Below are positions 1-11,683 of a stretch of DNA of 64,000 nucleotides, in pieces. The stretch spans positions 26,589,577 to 26,653,576 of the forward strand of contig OX243820.1 of assembly GCA_945859605.1 (NCBI GenBank). Direction: 5' to 3'. How positions within the stretch are numbered: position 1 is the first letter of the stretch; every line of letters starts with the position of its first letter. A program made the translations under genes and the position numbers. The stretch comes from Lumbricus rubellus. Lineage: Eukaryota; Annelida; Clitellata; Crassiclitellata; Lumbricidae. Below the pieces are notes generated by a model, which was not told the origin of the DNA, made no database searches, and saw nothing but the letters and a program-made list of their open reading frames with translations.

Positions 1-123
1 GCTGGACGTGTGAGGTTAAACCCTCCCTCACAAGTGATAAGTACTGCAGATGTGCCTGAACTCTAGTACATGTGCACTGCAAAAAATTGGCTGTGAAGTG
101 AAAGCTAGTGTGGTTCACAGATA

Positions 124-250
124 CATGGTAAAAAATAAAGTTCAAGCCAGAAACCAAGACTACCTCTCAGTTTGTTAGACCTATCAATAGTATCATTGAG
201 ACAAAATTTCAGCTTCCTATTCCAACTAGAAGGCGGTGCTAAGCGACTGT
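124..250 (+). repeat. Inverted repeat, left copy
   Basis: This segment is the diverged reverse complement of 2444-2575. Both read as a similar peptide (S-Q-F-V-R, then S-I-I-E-T-K-F-Q, then T-R-R-R-C), here interrupted by stops. Shared protein-level conservation suggests a duplicated piece of transposon coding sequence rather than a simple terminal repeat. Confidence 0.55.
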
Positions 251-479
251 GTTACTTTGCATGGGCCAGTGTATAGTAAACGTTAATTGTACAAAAATAA
301 TGTGTCAAGCATACATTCCTATACAATCGTAGTTTCTTTCAATATAAATCAAATATGGCTGTAATAGGACAATATGTGTGGTACTTAAGCAATTGGCCAG
401 TATTAAATCTAAAATTTGAGTTGGTTTGAAAAATTAGAAATGTTAAAAATTGTCAAAAAACATCGTTAAGTCCATGATT

Positions 480-1945
480 CCATGAATGTCGATAGTTCTC
501 GTTTTCTTACTTCAACATCCGATAAAGTCTTTATAATGCAGAAGTCTAAGCACTGTAAGCAGGCACTGTGTCAACAGCAGATTTCTTTAATGAGTGAGTG
601 GGAACAGCTTTCCTACTTCCCCCGACCACTTGGCTTTTCAACAACATCAGTGATAAGCCAATTGAATTCCTCAAACTTCTCACATCTCTAAGACATGCTG
701 TTCAACACTCTGTTGTTGAATTCAGTCTCTGCCTTATTTGTAATCCTCTTTCTCGATTTATTTTTCTGGTGGAAGTGTAAAAAGAAATCACCAATCTTCA
801 GGCGTGATGGTAGCGTCCTCATTTGCTGAGATGCAAAATCACCCATGCAATCTCCTTTCTCAGCGCCATATCACTAAGCCTCACCATCCTTTCACCAAGC
901 TTCACAGCTATTCTGTGGAATATTTAACCTTGTCTGTTATGGGCAAATAGCCACATAACAGACCTTCAACCTCATCTGAAAGGTACTAATGGTGGTTTTC
1001 TAGGACTTTCATGGAAGCAAAGCTGATCTCCTGCATGGGCAACTGACTCGTATTTTCTATATAATATGTCCATATTGAAAGATCTTGTCCTGCAGCTACA
1101 GCAGCAAGTCTTTCAGCCATGCCCTTGTGTGACGAAGGCCACCAAATTACATAGCCTAAGTTGATGAATCCGAGTTTTTTCGTCTTAATTAGATTGATTA
1201 CATCATGTTGACTTTGTTGAGCACTAAAAGGTATATTTTGATGTCATACAGTAACCTGGCCATCCAATGTGCATTTTTATTATTGGACTCCAGTTTCTTA
1301 TTGAAGACTGACTTCCAATGTCAACCATTGATATCTGAATGAATTCTTGTTAATGTATCTAAAACTGACTTTATTTCAGCAAAGTACTTGAGAAAACTGA
1401 ATACTCTTGCATGGAGGGCTTCAGTACCGGATGTGACTTCCAGTCCTAAGATGTTGTCAAGTGTCACACTTTACCAAGCAGCATTAAATCTTTTAAACAT
1501 TGGAATATATTGTGAATTCGATAAATCACAGGAACTTGCAGAAGGCTTATGGCCAAAATCAATTCCATCACAGGAAGGTCAGCCACAGGAGCTCTTGACC
1601 TATCTTGATTTCATGCAAAATCGTGCACTCTATTGAAAATTTCGGTGTTGGCATAATGATGTATCAAAGTTCTGGGCCTGCATATTATCAGTGAGTTTCA
1701 ATAATTCCAGAAAATAACGAACTGCTTTGGATTTGAATTGCATCCTGCCACTGAAGCTAATTTGGGCCTTAGAGTTTATACACACCATCACCTGAAACCA
1801 GCACTGGCAGGCGGTTAACATTTCCTGCTCTGAAGATCTCGGGTAGGAATTTCCCATCCAGTGTGCTACCACTGGATAATCTGGTGGCACAAAATCAGAT
1901 CTTTCAACTTCGGCACGCTCCATCCTGGTCTTCTTAAGCATTCCT
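480..1945 (-). pseudogene. Decayed transposon-associated coding region
   Basis: On the minus strand an open stretch at 1630-1941 reads V-E-R-S-D-F-V-P-P-D-Y-P-V-V-A-H-W. Downstream, across a frame break, comes Q-N-F-D-T-S followed by E-I-K-I-G-Q-E-L-L-W-L. This order (FPxxVHW, then FDTTASNTG-like, then E-KLG-ELLW) is familiar from repeated transposon-like ORFs in invertebrate genomes, which I cannot assign to a named superfamily. Frames are broken by stops, so this is a relic. It sits between two inverted copies of another coding-like segment (about 124-250 and 2444-2575), suggesting a rearranged or composite element. Confidence 0.4.
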
Positions 1946-2145
1946 TGTTAATGGTACTCCATGAAAGTGGCAGGACAGAAGGATAGTAGGCTACACAAGT
2001 GCTGCAGAAATTGGCACCAAAAATCTCAATCCTTCATGATCAAATCACCAGAAGTTTAATTTCCATAAAATACACTTGTCACTTAATGGCTTAACAACAG
2101 TTACTAACTGTGTAGTGTTGATTCTGGTAAGTATGATAACACAAC

Positions 2146-2345
2146 GTGGGGCGCGGTGGTGTAGTGGTGGCGTCATTGCCTTGAAGGCAGAGGTTCGAAT
2201 CCATCTCAAGTTGCAAGCCCTTCACTCGCAATTGCTAAGCGCTTCGGCATGAAACTCCGATGCAGTGTCCGCTCTGCAGTCGGGAGCGCCTCTGAGTAGG
2301 GGGCTTGAAGAGGCGCTATAACAAGTGCACATACAAATAAACAAC
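2146..2345 (+). mobile_element. tRNA-derived SINE, copy 1
   Basis: The head carries a pol III A box (TGGTGTAGTGG near 2156) and a perfect B box (GGTTCGAATCC at 2192-2202). The body contains GGCATGAAACTCCGATGCAG. The 3' end is GAGCGCCTCTGAGTAG, then TTGAAGAGGCGCTATA, forming a hairpin, followed by an A-rich tail. Four other head-bearing copies occur in the window. Confidence 0.85.
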
Positions 2346-2443
2346 AGAAACTATTTCAAGCTCATCTACATGACATATGTTGAGTTTTTTACCAAAGAAG
2401 AAAGGTATCAAGATTTCTAGCTAATACTACTACGTGGTAATTT

Positions 2444-2575
2444 TTGTGTGTCATTAAGCACCGCCTTCTAGTCCGGATCTGGGGCTGAAATTTGGTCTCA
2501 ATAATACTAATAACAAGTCTAACAAACTGGGACTTAGTCTTGGATTCTAGCTTGAATTTCATTTTTTTGGACCAC
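2444..2575 (-). repeat. Inverted repeat, right copy
   Basis: Reverse-complement partner of 124-250. On the minus strand it is open and reads S-Q-F-V-R-L-V-I-S-I-I-E-T-K-F-Q, then T-R-R-R-C. It flanks the decayed transposon region on the side nearest the kinase exon. Confidence 0.55.
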
Positions 2576-2919
2576 ACTAGTGAAAGCGTGATACTTTCAG
2601 TTTCTTGATGCCGTTGGTGTTTGCGTGCAGGCGCGTGAGTACGTGCACGTGTGTGCGTACGTGCATGTTGCAGGAAAAGGAAAATGGGAGTGGTTCTCGA
2701 GTATCTAACCCGGAACAGTGGAGAAAATGACTTTTAAAAAATCCTGATTGAAACCATGTTTTTCTGTAATGAGAGAACACCTGTTGCTGTCTGCTCACTT
2801 AAATATGTTAACTGTTTGGAATGACAAAATTGCTACTGCAGCCAACAGCAGCAGTAACAGCATATGTTTGCCTGATTAAATTAACTTTTAATTTGATGTC
2901 AATTTTGATTTGTGTATAG

Positions 2920-2967
2920 GTTGCTCTCAAGCACATTGCCAAGGACAAAGTCACAGAATGGGTTAAG
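2920..2967 (+). CDS. PIM-family kinase, exon with catalytic lysine (first exon visible)
   Basis: A 16-codon exon bounded by TTTGTGTATAG and GTGAGT. It reads V-A-L-K-H-I-A-K-D-K-V-T-E-W-V-K, equivalent to the VAIKHVEKDRISDW segment of vertebrate PIM kinases; the fourth residue is the ATP-binding lysine. It enters and leaves in phase 0 and joins the next exon (V-N-G-Q-T-L-P-I-E) with no gap relative to the family. The glycine-rich loop and the start codon were not found in 1-2919, so the 5' end of the gene lies outside the window. Confidence 0.85.
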
Positions 2968-4522
2968 GTGAGTGCATGCAATCTACATTTGTATACACTG
3001 GCTTTTCAAGGAAAATACTGCATTGTGTAATCACTGTAATGTAATGTAGTATACCATTTATAAAGCACTTCTTTCAGCAAAGTGCTCCCAGAAATCAAAG
3101 TTGCAGACATGACTCAAAATAATTTTTTAAAGCCGAAAGTGCAATAGTTTTGCAATTTTTTTCTGTTTACTCGTGTACACATTGATGCCATACGTCTATA
3201 ATAATTAAATTTATTTTTGTTTTGGAGATAAATTAGAAGAAGAAATTAAATTATCACAAGTCGTCAGTTTATTCGTATGCAACATGTTGAAACTTTATTA
3301 TTACTAATTATTATTATTATTATTATTATTATTAAATAAATTTGTAATGCCCCCAGGGTCACACCGGAATGTGAATCTGAGGCGCGGATAGTCAGCCGCC
3401 AGAGGAAGATCTATGCAATTAAAGATCCACGTGCTTGAAAGCCAAGGGGAAATAGTGAGTTTTTTAGACGCCTTTTGAAGGACGAAAGTAAATTTGAGTT
3501 GCAAAGTGAGAGCAGAAGTTGATTCCATTCCCTGGGTGCAGAGGCATGGAATGCACTCTGCCCAAAGCTGTTATGTATCAGGTCTCGGCTAGATTTCGGG
3601 TCGTTAGATTTTGACCTGTGTTCGTGTACTTTGGCATTAGTCTATAAAATTGCCGACCTCAGCTCTTTTTTTCGACAACTAAAACACACTGGCTGTTGGT
3701 GTCTTTCAACTTCCTTCAATCGCGTATTATTCTGTGGCGCAGTAAATGCAGAACTCTCACACAAACTCCTCATGTGTCCTCTACCTTTATTTCGTTTATA
3801 CCAGTTGTGTGAATTGTTTGAATGCCAAGTCGAGGAGTTAGCCCCTTGGTTATATCTTGCATGGGTGGTGTATTCATCTGCACTATGTTTGCAATGTATA
3901 GGTTTGATGAATATGGCTTAGTGAATATTGCTGGTTGGATTGATCGGGAAGTGTGATATATAAATTGTCTTTAGATTATTATTGCATCAGATTGCGAAAT
4001 GCCTGCTTCGATTTTTGTTTGCTTAGAAAGCATGATGTTGCAGAATCACAGGGTTCCAGCTTTGAGATGATAAGATGATAAGGAGGGCAGAGGTGTGTGT
4101 GTGGTGGTGGTGGGGGGGGGGTCAGACAACAAACCTGAGCACTGTGGGGCTGCTATTGTTCGTGTGACAATTGGCAGTAGGCCTAGTTATCTTGCCAGAT
4201 GCGGACATTCTCAAGACGCGTTTGGTTGTTATCCAGGTTGTATTTCCCACACAGACATCGGTGTTGTTCTGTCTGGGTGATGGTTGTGTTGTTGGTGGCA
4301 GCCGCTGACCTGGTGGACTTGGCTCTGGGGGACTTGATTTTTGTGGGCCAGGAATTGGGGCTTGAGTGTAGTGGTGCCAATCCAACAAAGGATAAATGGG
4401 CATTGGGCTGTTATGCTAATTGCTGGCAAGGCCTATCAATATTGGAAATGAACTAACCCACATTTAAACCCTATGTAAACATTGTTGTTGTTGCTGTCAT
4501 TGTTGATCTTTTTGAACTGTGT

Positions 4523-4614
4523 TTAACATGTTGACCGCCAGGTACGAGTTAACTCGTACTTCAGCCAGTCATTTAACATAGCGTGTAGGACACTGTAGGC
4601 GGTCAATGTGTTAA
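4523..4614. mobile_element. TTAA-bounded hairpin element (92 bp)
   Basis: TTAA at both ends, with inverted termini TTAACATGTTGACCGCC and GGCGGTCAATGTGTTAA. An internal perfect palindrome, TACGAGTTAACTCGTA, lies inside. TTAA target sites and such termini fit a piggyBac-type non-autonomous element. Confidence 0.7.
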
Positions 4615-5790
4615 CGGACATGTACCATTGTAACTGTGTGTGTGGTTGAATTAAATGAAGTGTCGTAATGTAATTTATTTGGAGATTCACGCAGTGCGGC
4701 TTTGGTGATAAGACTTGGAACGATATAATCGTAATTGGACATTTATATAGCGCCATAAAAGAAAAGTTCATCAATGTGGTGTCCAATTGAACCAGATCGT
4801 AAAAGAAAGTAAACGTTTCTTGTTGGGTTAATTCTGCCGTACATTGATACACAGTTATTAATATAATGATAATTAATAATAATAATAATATTGGTAATAA
4901 TATTAATAATAAAGTCCTTTTTGTACAGTCAGGTCGGAGTAGTAGGACTATTAAATCAGTTTATGATAGGAAGAACTTGTTCAAGAATTGTAATTTTGTG
5001 TTCTGACCTTTATAAAGCATCACTTCAAAGGAAACTCGTATGTATTGCGCCACACCCAAGAAGAAGAGCAGTCCCTTTGGCTAACCCTGAGGCAGCCATG
5101 GGTATGAAGTCTAAGCGACTTCATTTTTATAGACTCAGCATATGAGGAGGACGCGTGGCCAGTCCTCTCCCTCACGGTCTCATCTTCCCACTTACAGTGT
5201 ACGGTTTCTGTACTTGAACCACCAAGATAACGTTGATGTAGTTGTGGATTGGGAATCAGCCAGACCACCATAAACCAGGGTAGGCAGAGTAAGATAGTCT
5301 ATAGTGGCAGAAGAGATGATGAGGTCGGGTAGATAGCTGTCTTTAAAACAGTACACTGGGGTAGTAGATCATGTCAGGTTAAAGTTCGGAAAATGTGTTT
5401 AGGACCTATTCATGCACACTAAGAATGATAATAATTTGAAAGAGGCATGTACAGCTTTTTATTTAGTTGTTGTTGGAAATTGATGAAACACTTGTCAACA
5501 GCTCTTTTAAATGTTGAAAATTATTAATTTTGCCTCCACCCATGGCGTTAGTCATTTCGTGTGCTTTGCTGGTGTAAACGTGCTGGTTGCACGTGAGTCT
5601 GAGGTGAGTCTGAGGCCGTGGGACTAGATTGCCAACGTTGGATCGTTTTTTATGCCATAAATTTGTAGATATTACATAACACAGGTCGGAATTTTGTTGT
5701 GGACTGAACTGGTGAAAACAACATTAATGACATTTTCTTAGAATAGTTTGACAACTGCCCATAAATGTCTCAGTCTGATATTTTTTTACC

Positions 5791-6008
5791 GTGGGGTGCG
5801 GTGTTGTAGTGACGTGTTCGTTGCCTTGTAGCCGGAGGGCTCCAGGTTCGAATCCACCTCGGACCGCCATGTAGGAACCTTGAGCCAGTCCTTCACTCAC
5901 AATTGCTTGTGCGTTTCGGCATGAAACTCCGATGCAGTGTCCGCGCTGTAGTTGGAAGCGCCTCCGAGTAGAGAGCTGGAAGGGACGCTATATCAGACGC
6001 GAGAAATA
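5791..6008 (+). mobile_element. tRNA-derived SINE, copy 2
   Basis: Same family as 2146-2345: B box GGTTCGAATCC at 5845-5855, body GGCATGAAACTCCGATGCAG, and tail hairpin beginning GCGCCTCCGAGTAGAGAG. It lies in the first visible PIM intron. Confidence 0.85.
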
Positions 6009-6070
6009 GACCAGTTGAGAGGTGTTCTAGTATTCGCTTTGGTCGTTTAAGTGTGCTTCTGAAGACATGT

Positions 6071-6140
6071 TTAACCCTTCAATGCTGAGATGCAGTAAAT
6101 GGTATGGGAAATCCTATACCCTCCGGCATTAAAGGGTTAA
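6071..6140. mobile_element. TTAA-bounded hairpin element (70 bp)
   Basis: Ends are TTAACCCTTCAATGCTGAG and CTCCGGCATTAAAGGGTTAA, imperfect inverted repeats with TTAA at each edge. Same class as the other TTAA micro-elements in the window. Confidence 0.65.
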
Positions 6141-6540
6141 ACCACTGCAATCTTTTTGTAGTTCGACATTAATCTGTTATGTTTGCTAATCTGATATCTC
6201 CTACTCCACCTGTGTGTTAAAAAAATGATTTCAACATATTTTAGGCTTTGGCCGCTCTACAGGAGTATAAATGCCACTAACGATTAGAGATCTTCTCTCA
6301 TCACTCGATGAATATTGTACGTGAAGTTTGGGTTGAAGCGAGAGAAATCTGAACATGATTTGAAGCACAGTTGTTGTTGTTGTGCAAGAAAGAAGAAGGG
6401 GCCGAGGAGATTTAATGCGTTGTTGTCAGTTTGGAGGTTTTAGATGCTAGATGCAGAAGGTCTTATGGAAGGAAGGCGGAGGAAGGTGAGTGGGACGTTC
6501 GATGGATCAAAGTAAGCCAGCAGTTAGTTGTTTCTTTGAG

Positions 6541-6741
6541 GATTTTCGAACAGCAAAGAGAGAGACGGAGAGAGGGATAGACAGAGAGAAAGACAGAGAG
6601 AGACGGAGAGAAGGAGAGACAGAGAGAGGGAGAGACAGAGGGAGGGACAGAGAGAGGGAGAGAGACACACAGAGAGAGAGACAGAGAGAGGGAGAGAGAG
6701 AGAGAGGGAGAGAGGCAGAGAGAGGAAGAGGCAGAGAGAGG
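6541..6741. repeat. Purine-strand AGAG/GAGACAG repeat
   Basis: About 200 bp almost purely A and G on the plus strand. Open frames across it on both strands are low-complexity translations, not genes. Confidence 0.9.
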
Positions 6742-7249
6742 GTGCTCCACTTGGCCTCTTTTAAGACCAAAACTATTCAGCTTCACCTGTTGTTTATCCG
6801 TTGTTGCAACGAAAAGGTCAGTTTTTCCAGATTCCACTCGTGTAAAACACGATCTACATTTTCAACCATTTTTTTAGCCGTTAAGCAAGAACGAACGGCA
6901 GCAGTTAAGATGTTAAAGCAAAGTTTGTTTACAAGTATGACATGAGTTTGCAAGTTCTGTCTGTTCTCCCGTTCGAAGCTGGCTGCAATAGATGTTGAGT
7001 AGTAAAGTAAACTTTTTTGTTTGATTGACCAATCCAATCGAGAAACCTGTGAAGCACTAATGAGAATTTTTTATATTTTGACTGGCCATAGTCACATGTT
7101 AGACAGCTCAGTTGAAAGGAGTACATTGACTGTACACTGTTGGTGGGAAGATGAGATGGTGAGGGAGAGGACTGGCCACCCGCCCTCCTCATATGTTGAA
7201 GCTAAGAAAATGAAGTTGCTAACATATCTCTAGTGTTGGGTATCCAAGG

Positions 7250-7470
7250 TTGTGTCGTCTACTACGCTCTGCTGAAAAAGGAGTCCTTTTAGTTCCGTCT
7301 GTTCGTACTGCTACCACCTACCACGAAGAATCGAACCTTCTCTGTGGTTGGCCCATGATCTGGAATGGCCTTCCTTTTGAGCTACGACTACACCATGGGA
7401 CTCTACCAGGATCCTTCCTTACCAAACATAAAACTGTTCTACAGTGTTCTTGTTGGGCATACTGAAGTGC
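7250..7470 (+). mobile_element. Degraded non-LTR retrotransposon 3' coding end
   Basis: The translation contains W-P-M-I-W-N-G-L-P-F-E-L-R, then S-F-L-T-K-H-K-T. This is the pattern at the C-terminus of L2/CR1-like reverse transcriptases (APxxWNxLPxxLR, then SFKxxLKT). It lies in a PIM intron and has no intact ORF. Confidence 0.55.
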
Positions 7471-9633
7471 CTCTAAATAGGTTTTTTCTTGAAGGGGTGT
7501 TATATAAATTTCTGAATGAATTATGTGCATGGCTGCATCTGTGGCAAGCACAAGGCCTGGCTCACTGATTTGCCTCAGGATGTAAATGCTTTGTTGTTGA
7601 AGTCTATTCACAACAGTGTTTGACCAAGTTGTTGTTTTTGTCATGCAAGATTAATATGACTTGTCTATGACTTGCCATTTATACATCAATTGACTTGAAA
7701 CAGACTGCTCTGAAGTTCTGTGTTATATCTGCATAATTTACAAGAAGTCTATTTTAAAATATAAGATGGCTGAAAGCTGTAGTGTCAGAAACTGGCCGAC
7801 TGGGCCCTTGATTAAATTGCGTTCCTTATCCCCAACTTACGGACCATTGTTCTTGTAGCTGATAGCTGATGAGCTGATGAGTTGGTGCTTATTAGTCCAA
7901 GGCTGCTTTGTCTAGACACCATTTTGTTTCCTGGGCTTTTTCAAGGATGTTAATTGATATTAGACCACAAGGCAATAAAACTTCAAATTAAGACATCTGA
8001 CAACATTTGGTAGCCTACTACTTACAGCACCATACATGTAGGTTGTCGTCATATTACATTACATTCCAAATCAGTATTTTTTTTAAAGATATGTAATGGT
8101 GTAGTCATAGGCACAGATACTCACAATTCATAAGCTGTCGCTGTTTAAGCGTTGGATATATAAATGCTTATTTAGTGTTGGTCTGCTTTGGGCATGATGT
8201 TTTCATCTTTACCCGTTAGAAGCCATAAATCATACAGACGTTAAAATGCAAGTCTGAGGAGGACTCTTTTATGATATGGAGCACACATGTAATAAAACGT
8301 CTAATGAATTTGTTTAGCCCTGCATGATTCTTGCATGGACCATCACGTGAGCACTGTTTCGAGCAACCTTCGATCTGCACTTTGGGTGGAAGAAGAACTT
8401 CTCTGCCTTCCATGAGAAGACACCACGTGGATGATAATCCAAAGTTCATTGACTTTTGAGGCATTGACTTCTGAGGCATTGACTTTTGCACTGTGAGCCT
8501 GGTCATGCAGAGTTGAGGGTGCTTATAAGTGGACCTGTCTAGGGATTTGCTTCCTTGGGAATCCAATCCCTTCAGATGCCTGTCTCAGATAGAATGGATT
8601 GATTTAGATTTCTCCTCTGCTGGATTAAGGCTGTTTAGTTTTGTTTGCAAATTAAGGCAGAGATTTAGCAACAGGTCGTAAATATTCGAGGGTTTTCCAT
8701 GTATTTCACAAGTCATGTGAATGTCAACCAGTGTCTCCCTGAGACCTTTTTGCTCTCAATGTTGATACGCCTATGTTGATGTTGATACATCCTTGGCCTT
8801 CTGGTCAGAATAAAATTACAAGTCAACAGAAAAGACTTTAAAGATTTGCTGTTGATTCCGCATTCCTCTCTGACCTGTTGATTGCTTTATGAATGGAATG
8901 ATCTTTTGTAATGATGCTACTTTTGTAATGATGCTACAGCTCATGGTGCATTTTCCTACTCTTGCTGGGTAATCTGCCAGTGTTGAACCTGGACTCACGG
9001 CTAGATGGTACACTTGCTTGTTGTCTGCTCTAATTCACTTCTCTGTTTTGTCCACTTCAAGCTTGATTTCTATATGCCGTGTATTACTCCTACAGTGCAA
9101 CTTTCTACGAGCGTCGAAAAGCCAATGCACGGGCACATAAACAGACCGGTGGTTAGGTTGGTGTTGTGCTGATATTGAACATCTGATTCGAATATTTTGA
9201 GTATAGAACAGCTGCCATAGCTCATGATTGCAGACAATTGTGCTGTTTGCGTTGTGAGGGGGCTTTTTCGTGTGGGAGGCTTAATATGCAGCCCATTGTG
9301 CATCTGCAAAAAACTTGTGCAGCTGTTGCAACGGTCGGTTGACAGACACAAGTTTGCTTTTCATTCACTACTGAACAATCAACCACGGACCTGTGCTGTC
9401 TGATTGTGAGACCTCCATGGCGAACATTATTGTCTGCGAACACTATTGTCTGTGGACCGTTGTTTATATACCTGTCTCCCAATGTGTTGTTCCAAAGAGA
9501 TGCAATTTTTTCAATTTGCAGTGTTATAAATATTAAAGTATTACTTGCACTCGCCTTCAAGGTCGTTCATGTACTTGCTAAGTCGGGAGCACAGTTTCTG
9601 AGTAATGAAGGCGCTATTAAAAGTGCACATGCA

Positions 9634-9752
9634 TGCATACATACATACATACATACATACATACATACATCAATCATACATACATGTACATACATATATC
9701 ATACATACATACATACACACACATACATACACACATACATACATACATACTG
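9634..9752. repeat. (CATA)n microsatellite after a SINE-like tail
   Basis: CATA units begin directly after a SINE-type 3' end (AAGGCGCTATTAAAAGTGCACATGCATGCATAC). The microsatellite probably expanded from a SINE tail. It ends about 60 bp before the PIM catalytic exon at 9816. Confidence 0.85.
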
Positions 9753-9815
9753 TTTAGTCACTTTACTGGTAGACATTTTCTAAAGGTAAACGTGCGTGTT
9801 TCGTGTGTTGCACAG

Positions 9816-10179
9816 GTCAACGGTCAGACGTTGCCGATCGAGATCTGTCTTCTCCAGCGACTTTCTCATCTCGAAAGCGTCGTCCAACTGATCGACTTCT
9901 TCGAAAAGCCGGACAGCTTCATCGTCGTCATGGACCGGCCGGATCCGTGCAAGGATCTATTCGACTACATCACGGAGAAGGGCGTCCTCGATGAGACGGA
10001 GGCGAGGGACATCCTGTCGCAGGTCGTGAGGACGCTCGTCGAAGTGCACAAGGCCGGGGTCATCCATCGCGACATAAAGGACGAGAACCTGCTCGTCGAA
10101 ACGGACACAAAGTGCGTCAAACTCATCGACTTCGGGTCGGGATCGTTCTACAAGGACGCACTTTATACGGAGTTCGAAG
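9816..10179 (+). CDS. PIM-family serine/threonine kinase, catalytic-loop exon
   Basis: A 364-nt exon (CACAG acceptor, GTGAGG donor) covering helix C to the start of the activation loop. Visible landmarks are E-K-P-D-S-F-I-V-V-M-D-R-P in the hinge region, D-L-F-D-Y-I-T-E-K-G, the catalytic loop H-R-D-I-K-D-E-N and the metal-binding L-I-D-F-G-S-G. DFGSG and the proline-containing hinge (ERPEP in vertebrates) are typical of PIM. All catalytic residues expected here are intact. PIM kinases are constitutively active, cytosolic/nuclear survival and growth kinases in vertebrates; the role here is inferred only from family. The exon ends in phase 1. Confidence 0.95.
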
Positions 10180-10408
10180 GTGAGGTTGATGACGGTGGTT
10201 TGTCTTTTTTGTGTCAGTTGATGTCCTGGTTGTGGTTATTTTGTTTTAAGTCACCTTTGCTTTGTGAAATGTTGCTCATGAGCTTGTTATTTGTTTATTT
10301 TTATTTATTTATTTATTCTTTATTGCACCAGAAGTAAGATAAGTATAGTACAACAGAAACAGAAAATCACTGGGCTACAAGGAAGCCTGGAGAAAAGCAA
10401 AAAGCTTA

Positions 10409-10841
10409 GGCGTAAAAAAAAAGTGTTGTGTTTCCGGTAACGCGACCGACCCATTTTTACGGCCGCGACCCAAATATTATTGTAAAAAAATTTATTAAAA
10501 AATTTTTTTTTTCAAAATTTTTTTTTTCAATAAAAAATTTAATTTTTTTTTCAAAATTTTTTTTTCTTCACATTTGTATTGACATAACATAAGAGACGTC
10601 AACAAAATGAAATTAATAGGACTGTTTCTAGAGCTGTTTTAGGTGCAGACAGTCGGGAAATAGGCAGTTTATACTTGCTTAGAACACGTACTTTGTTTCA
10701 GCGTGCAAAAAAGACTAGTGGGGTATACTTTTTCGGATAGTCACTGCATAAAAATATTTTACAAAATAAAAATATTTTCCGACCTACCTACCCAATTTTT
10801 TTTAGCTCTGTTACCGGAAACACAGCATTTTTTTTTAGGCC
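10409..10841. mobile_element. Harbinger-type MITE, copy A
   Basis: A 433-bp element with inverted ends GGCGTAAAAAAAAAGTG and the complement of GCATTTTTTTTTAGGCC, extending through GTGTTTCCGGTAAC. It is flanked by TTA at 10406-10408 and 10842-10844. A 3-bp TTA duplication is the PIF/Harbinger signature. No ORF; the interior is T-rich. A near-identical copy lies at 44727-45159. Confidence 0.75.
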
Positions 10842-10999
10842 TTATGCCAACTAGGCCCCATGGCACAATTATTATTTTAATCAGCGTTCTAATGTCGCAC
10901 AGTTACTAATACTATTGTTGTTGTTATTATTGTTACTTATTATTATTATTACTAATACTATTGTTGTTGTTATTATTATTAATTATGTATAACTATGTG

Positions 11000-11227
11000 A
11001 GTGGCGGTGGTGTAGTGGTGGGTTCAGTGCCTTGGAGCCGGAGAGTTTTAAGTTCGAATCCCCTTCTAATTGCCATGTACGTACCTTGAGTAAGTCCTTC
11101 ACTCTCATCTGTTCATGCGTTTTAGCGTGAAACTCAGATGCAGTGTTTGCGCTGTAGTCGGGGGCACCTCTGAGTAGAGAGCTTGAAGGGGCGCTATAGC
11201 AAATGCAATAAATAGATAAATAAACAA
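11000..11227 (+). mobile_element. tRNA-derived SINE, copy 3
   Basis: A box TGGTGTAGTGG near 11009 and a B box with one change (AGTTCGAATCC at 11051-11061). The tail GGGGCGCTATAGC is followed by AATAAATAGATAAATAA. It lies in the second PIM intron. Confidence 0.82.
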
Positions 11228-11683
11228 GCTACAAAAATGCTAATTTATCATAGCTGTATAAGAAATGAAGACATTAAAAATAGGTAAATAAGTCACAGTG
11301 TTTTTTGGTCTGACAGAAATATGCTTGCTCCAGGGCTGCCCTGTTAGCGGAACCTTAGGTTCCTTAATGTATTAACCCATTTTCACTGGAATTGGATATT
11401 TTTGTCTTTGCATGTTAAGTGAATTGAAACGGTGTACAATAAACTTGATTGAATGGCTGATTGATTGATTGATTGATTGATATTATTATTTTTAATTACT
11501 TACATGCTGTTATTTCCATGAGCACTACAGTATTTTTTTAATGATTATTTTAAGAGATTAGTTTGCCATTGATGGATGATGATGCAAGTTTGGTCAGACT
11601 TGCATCGGACATGATTTTTTAAATAATTTTGGCCACTGTTGTTTAGACTCTTATATTTGTGTACACAGATTAATAGCTATTAC

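Noticed and set aside
2156..2202. A and B box sequence resembling a tRNA gene
   Set aside because: No acceptor stem or cloverleaf; it is the head of a SINE present in several copies.
1..2919. Search for the PIM glycine-rich-loop exon
   Set aside because: No GxGxxG-type peptide with a phase-0 donor found in any plus frame; concluded to lie outside the window.
3631..3921. Plus-strand 96-codon frame in the first PIM intron
   Set aside because: No recognisable domain and no link in phase between kinase exons, which already join without a gap.
6463..6945. Open frames of 87-151 codons on both strands
   Set aside because: Translations of the AGAG purine repeat (RERERE or SLSLSL) with no non-repeat domain.
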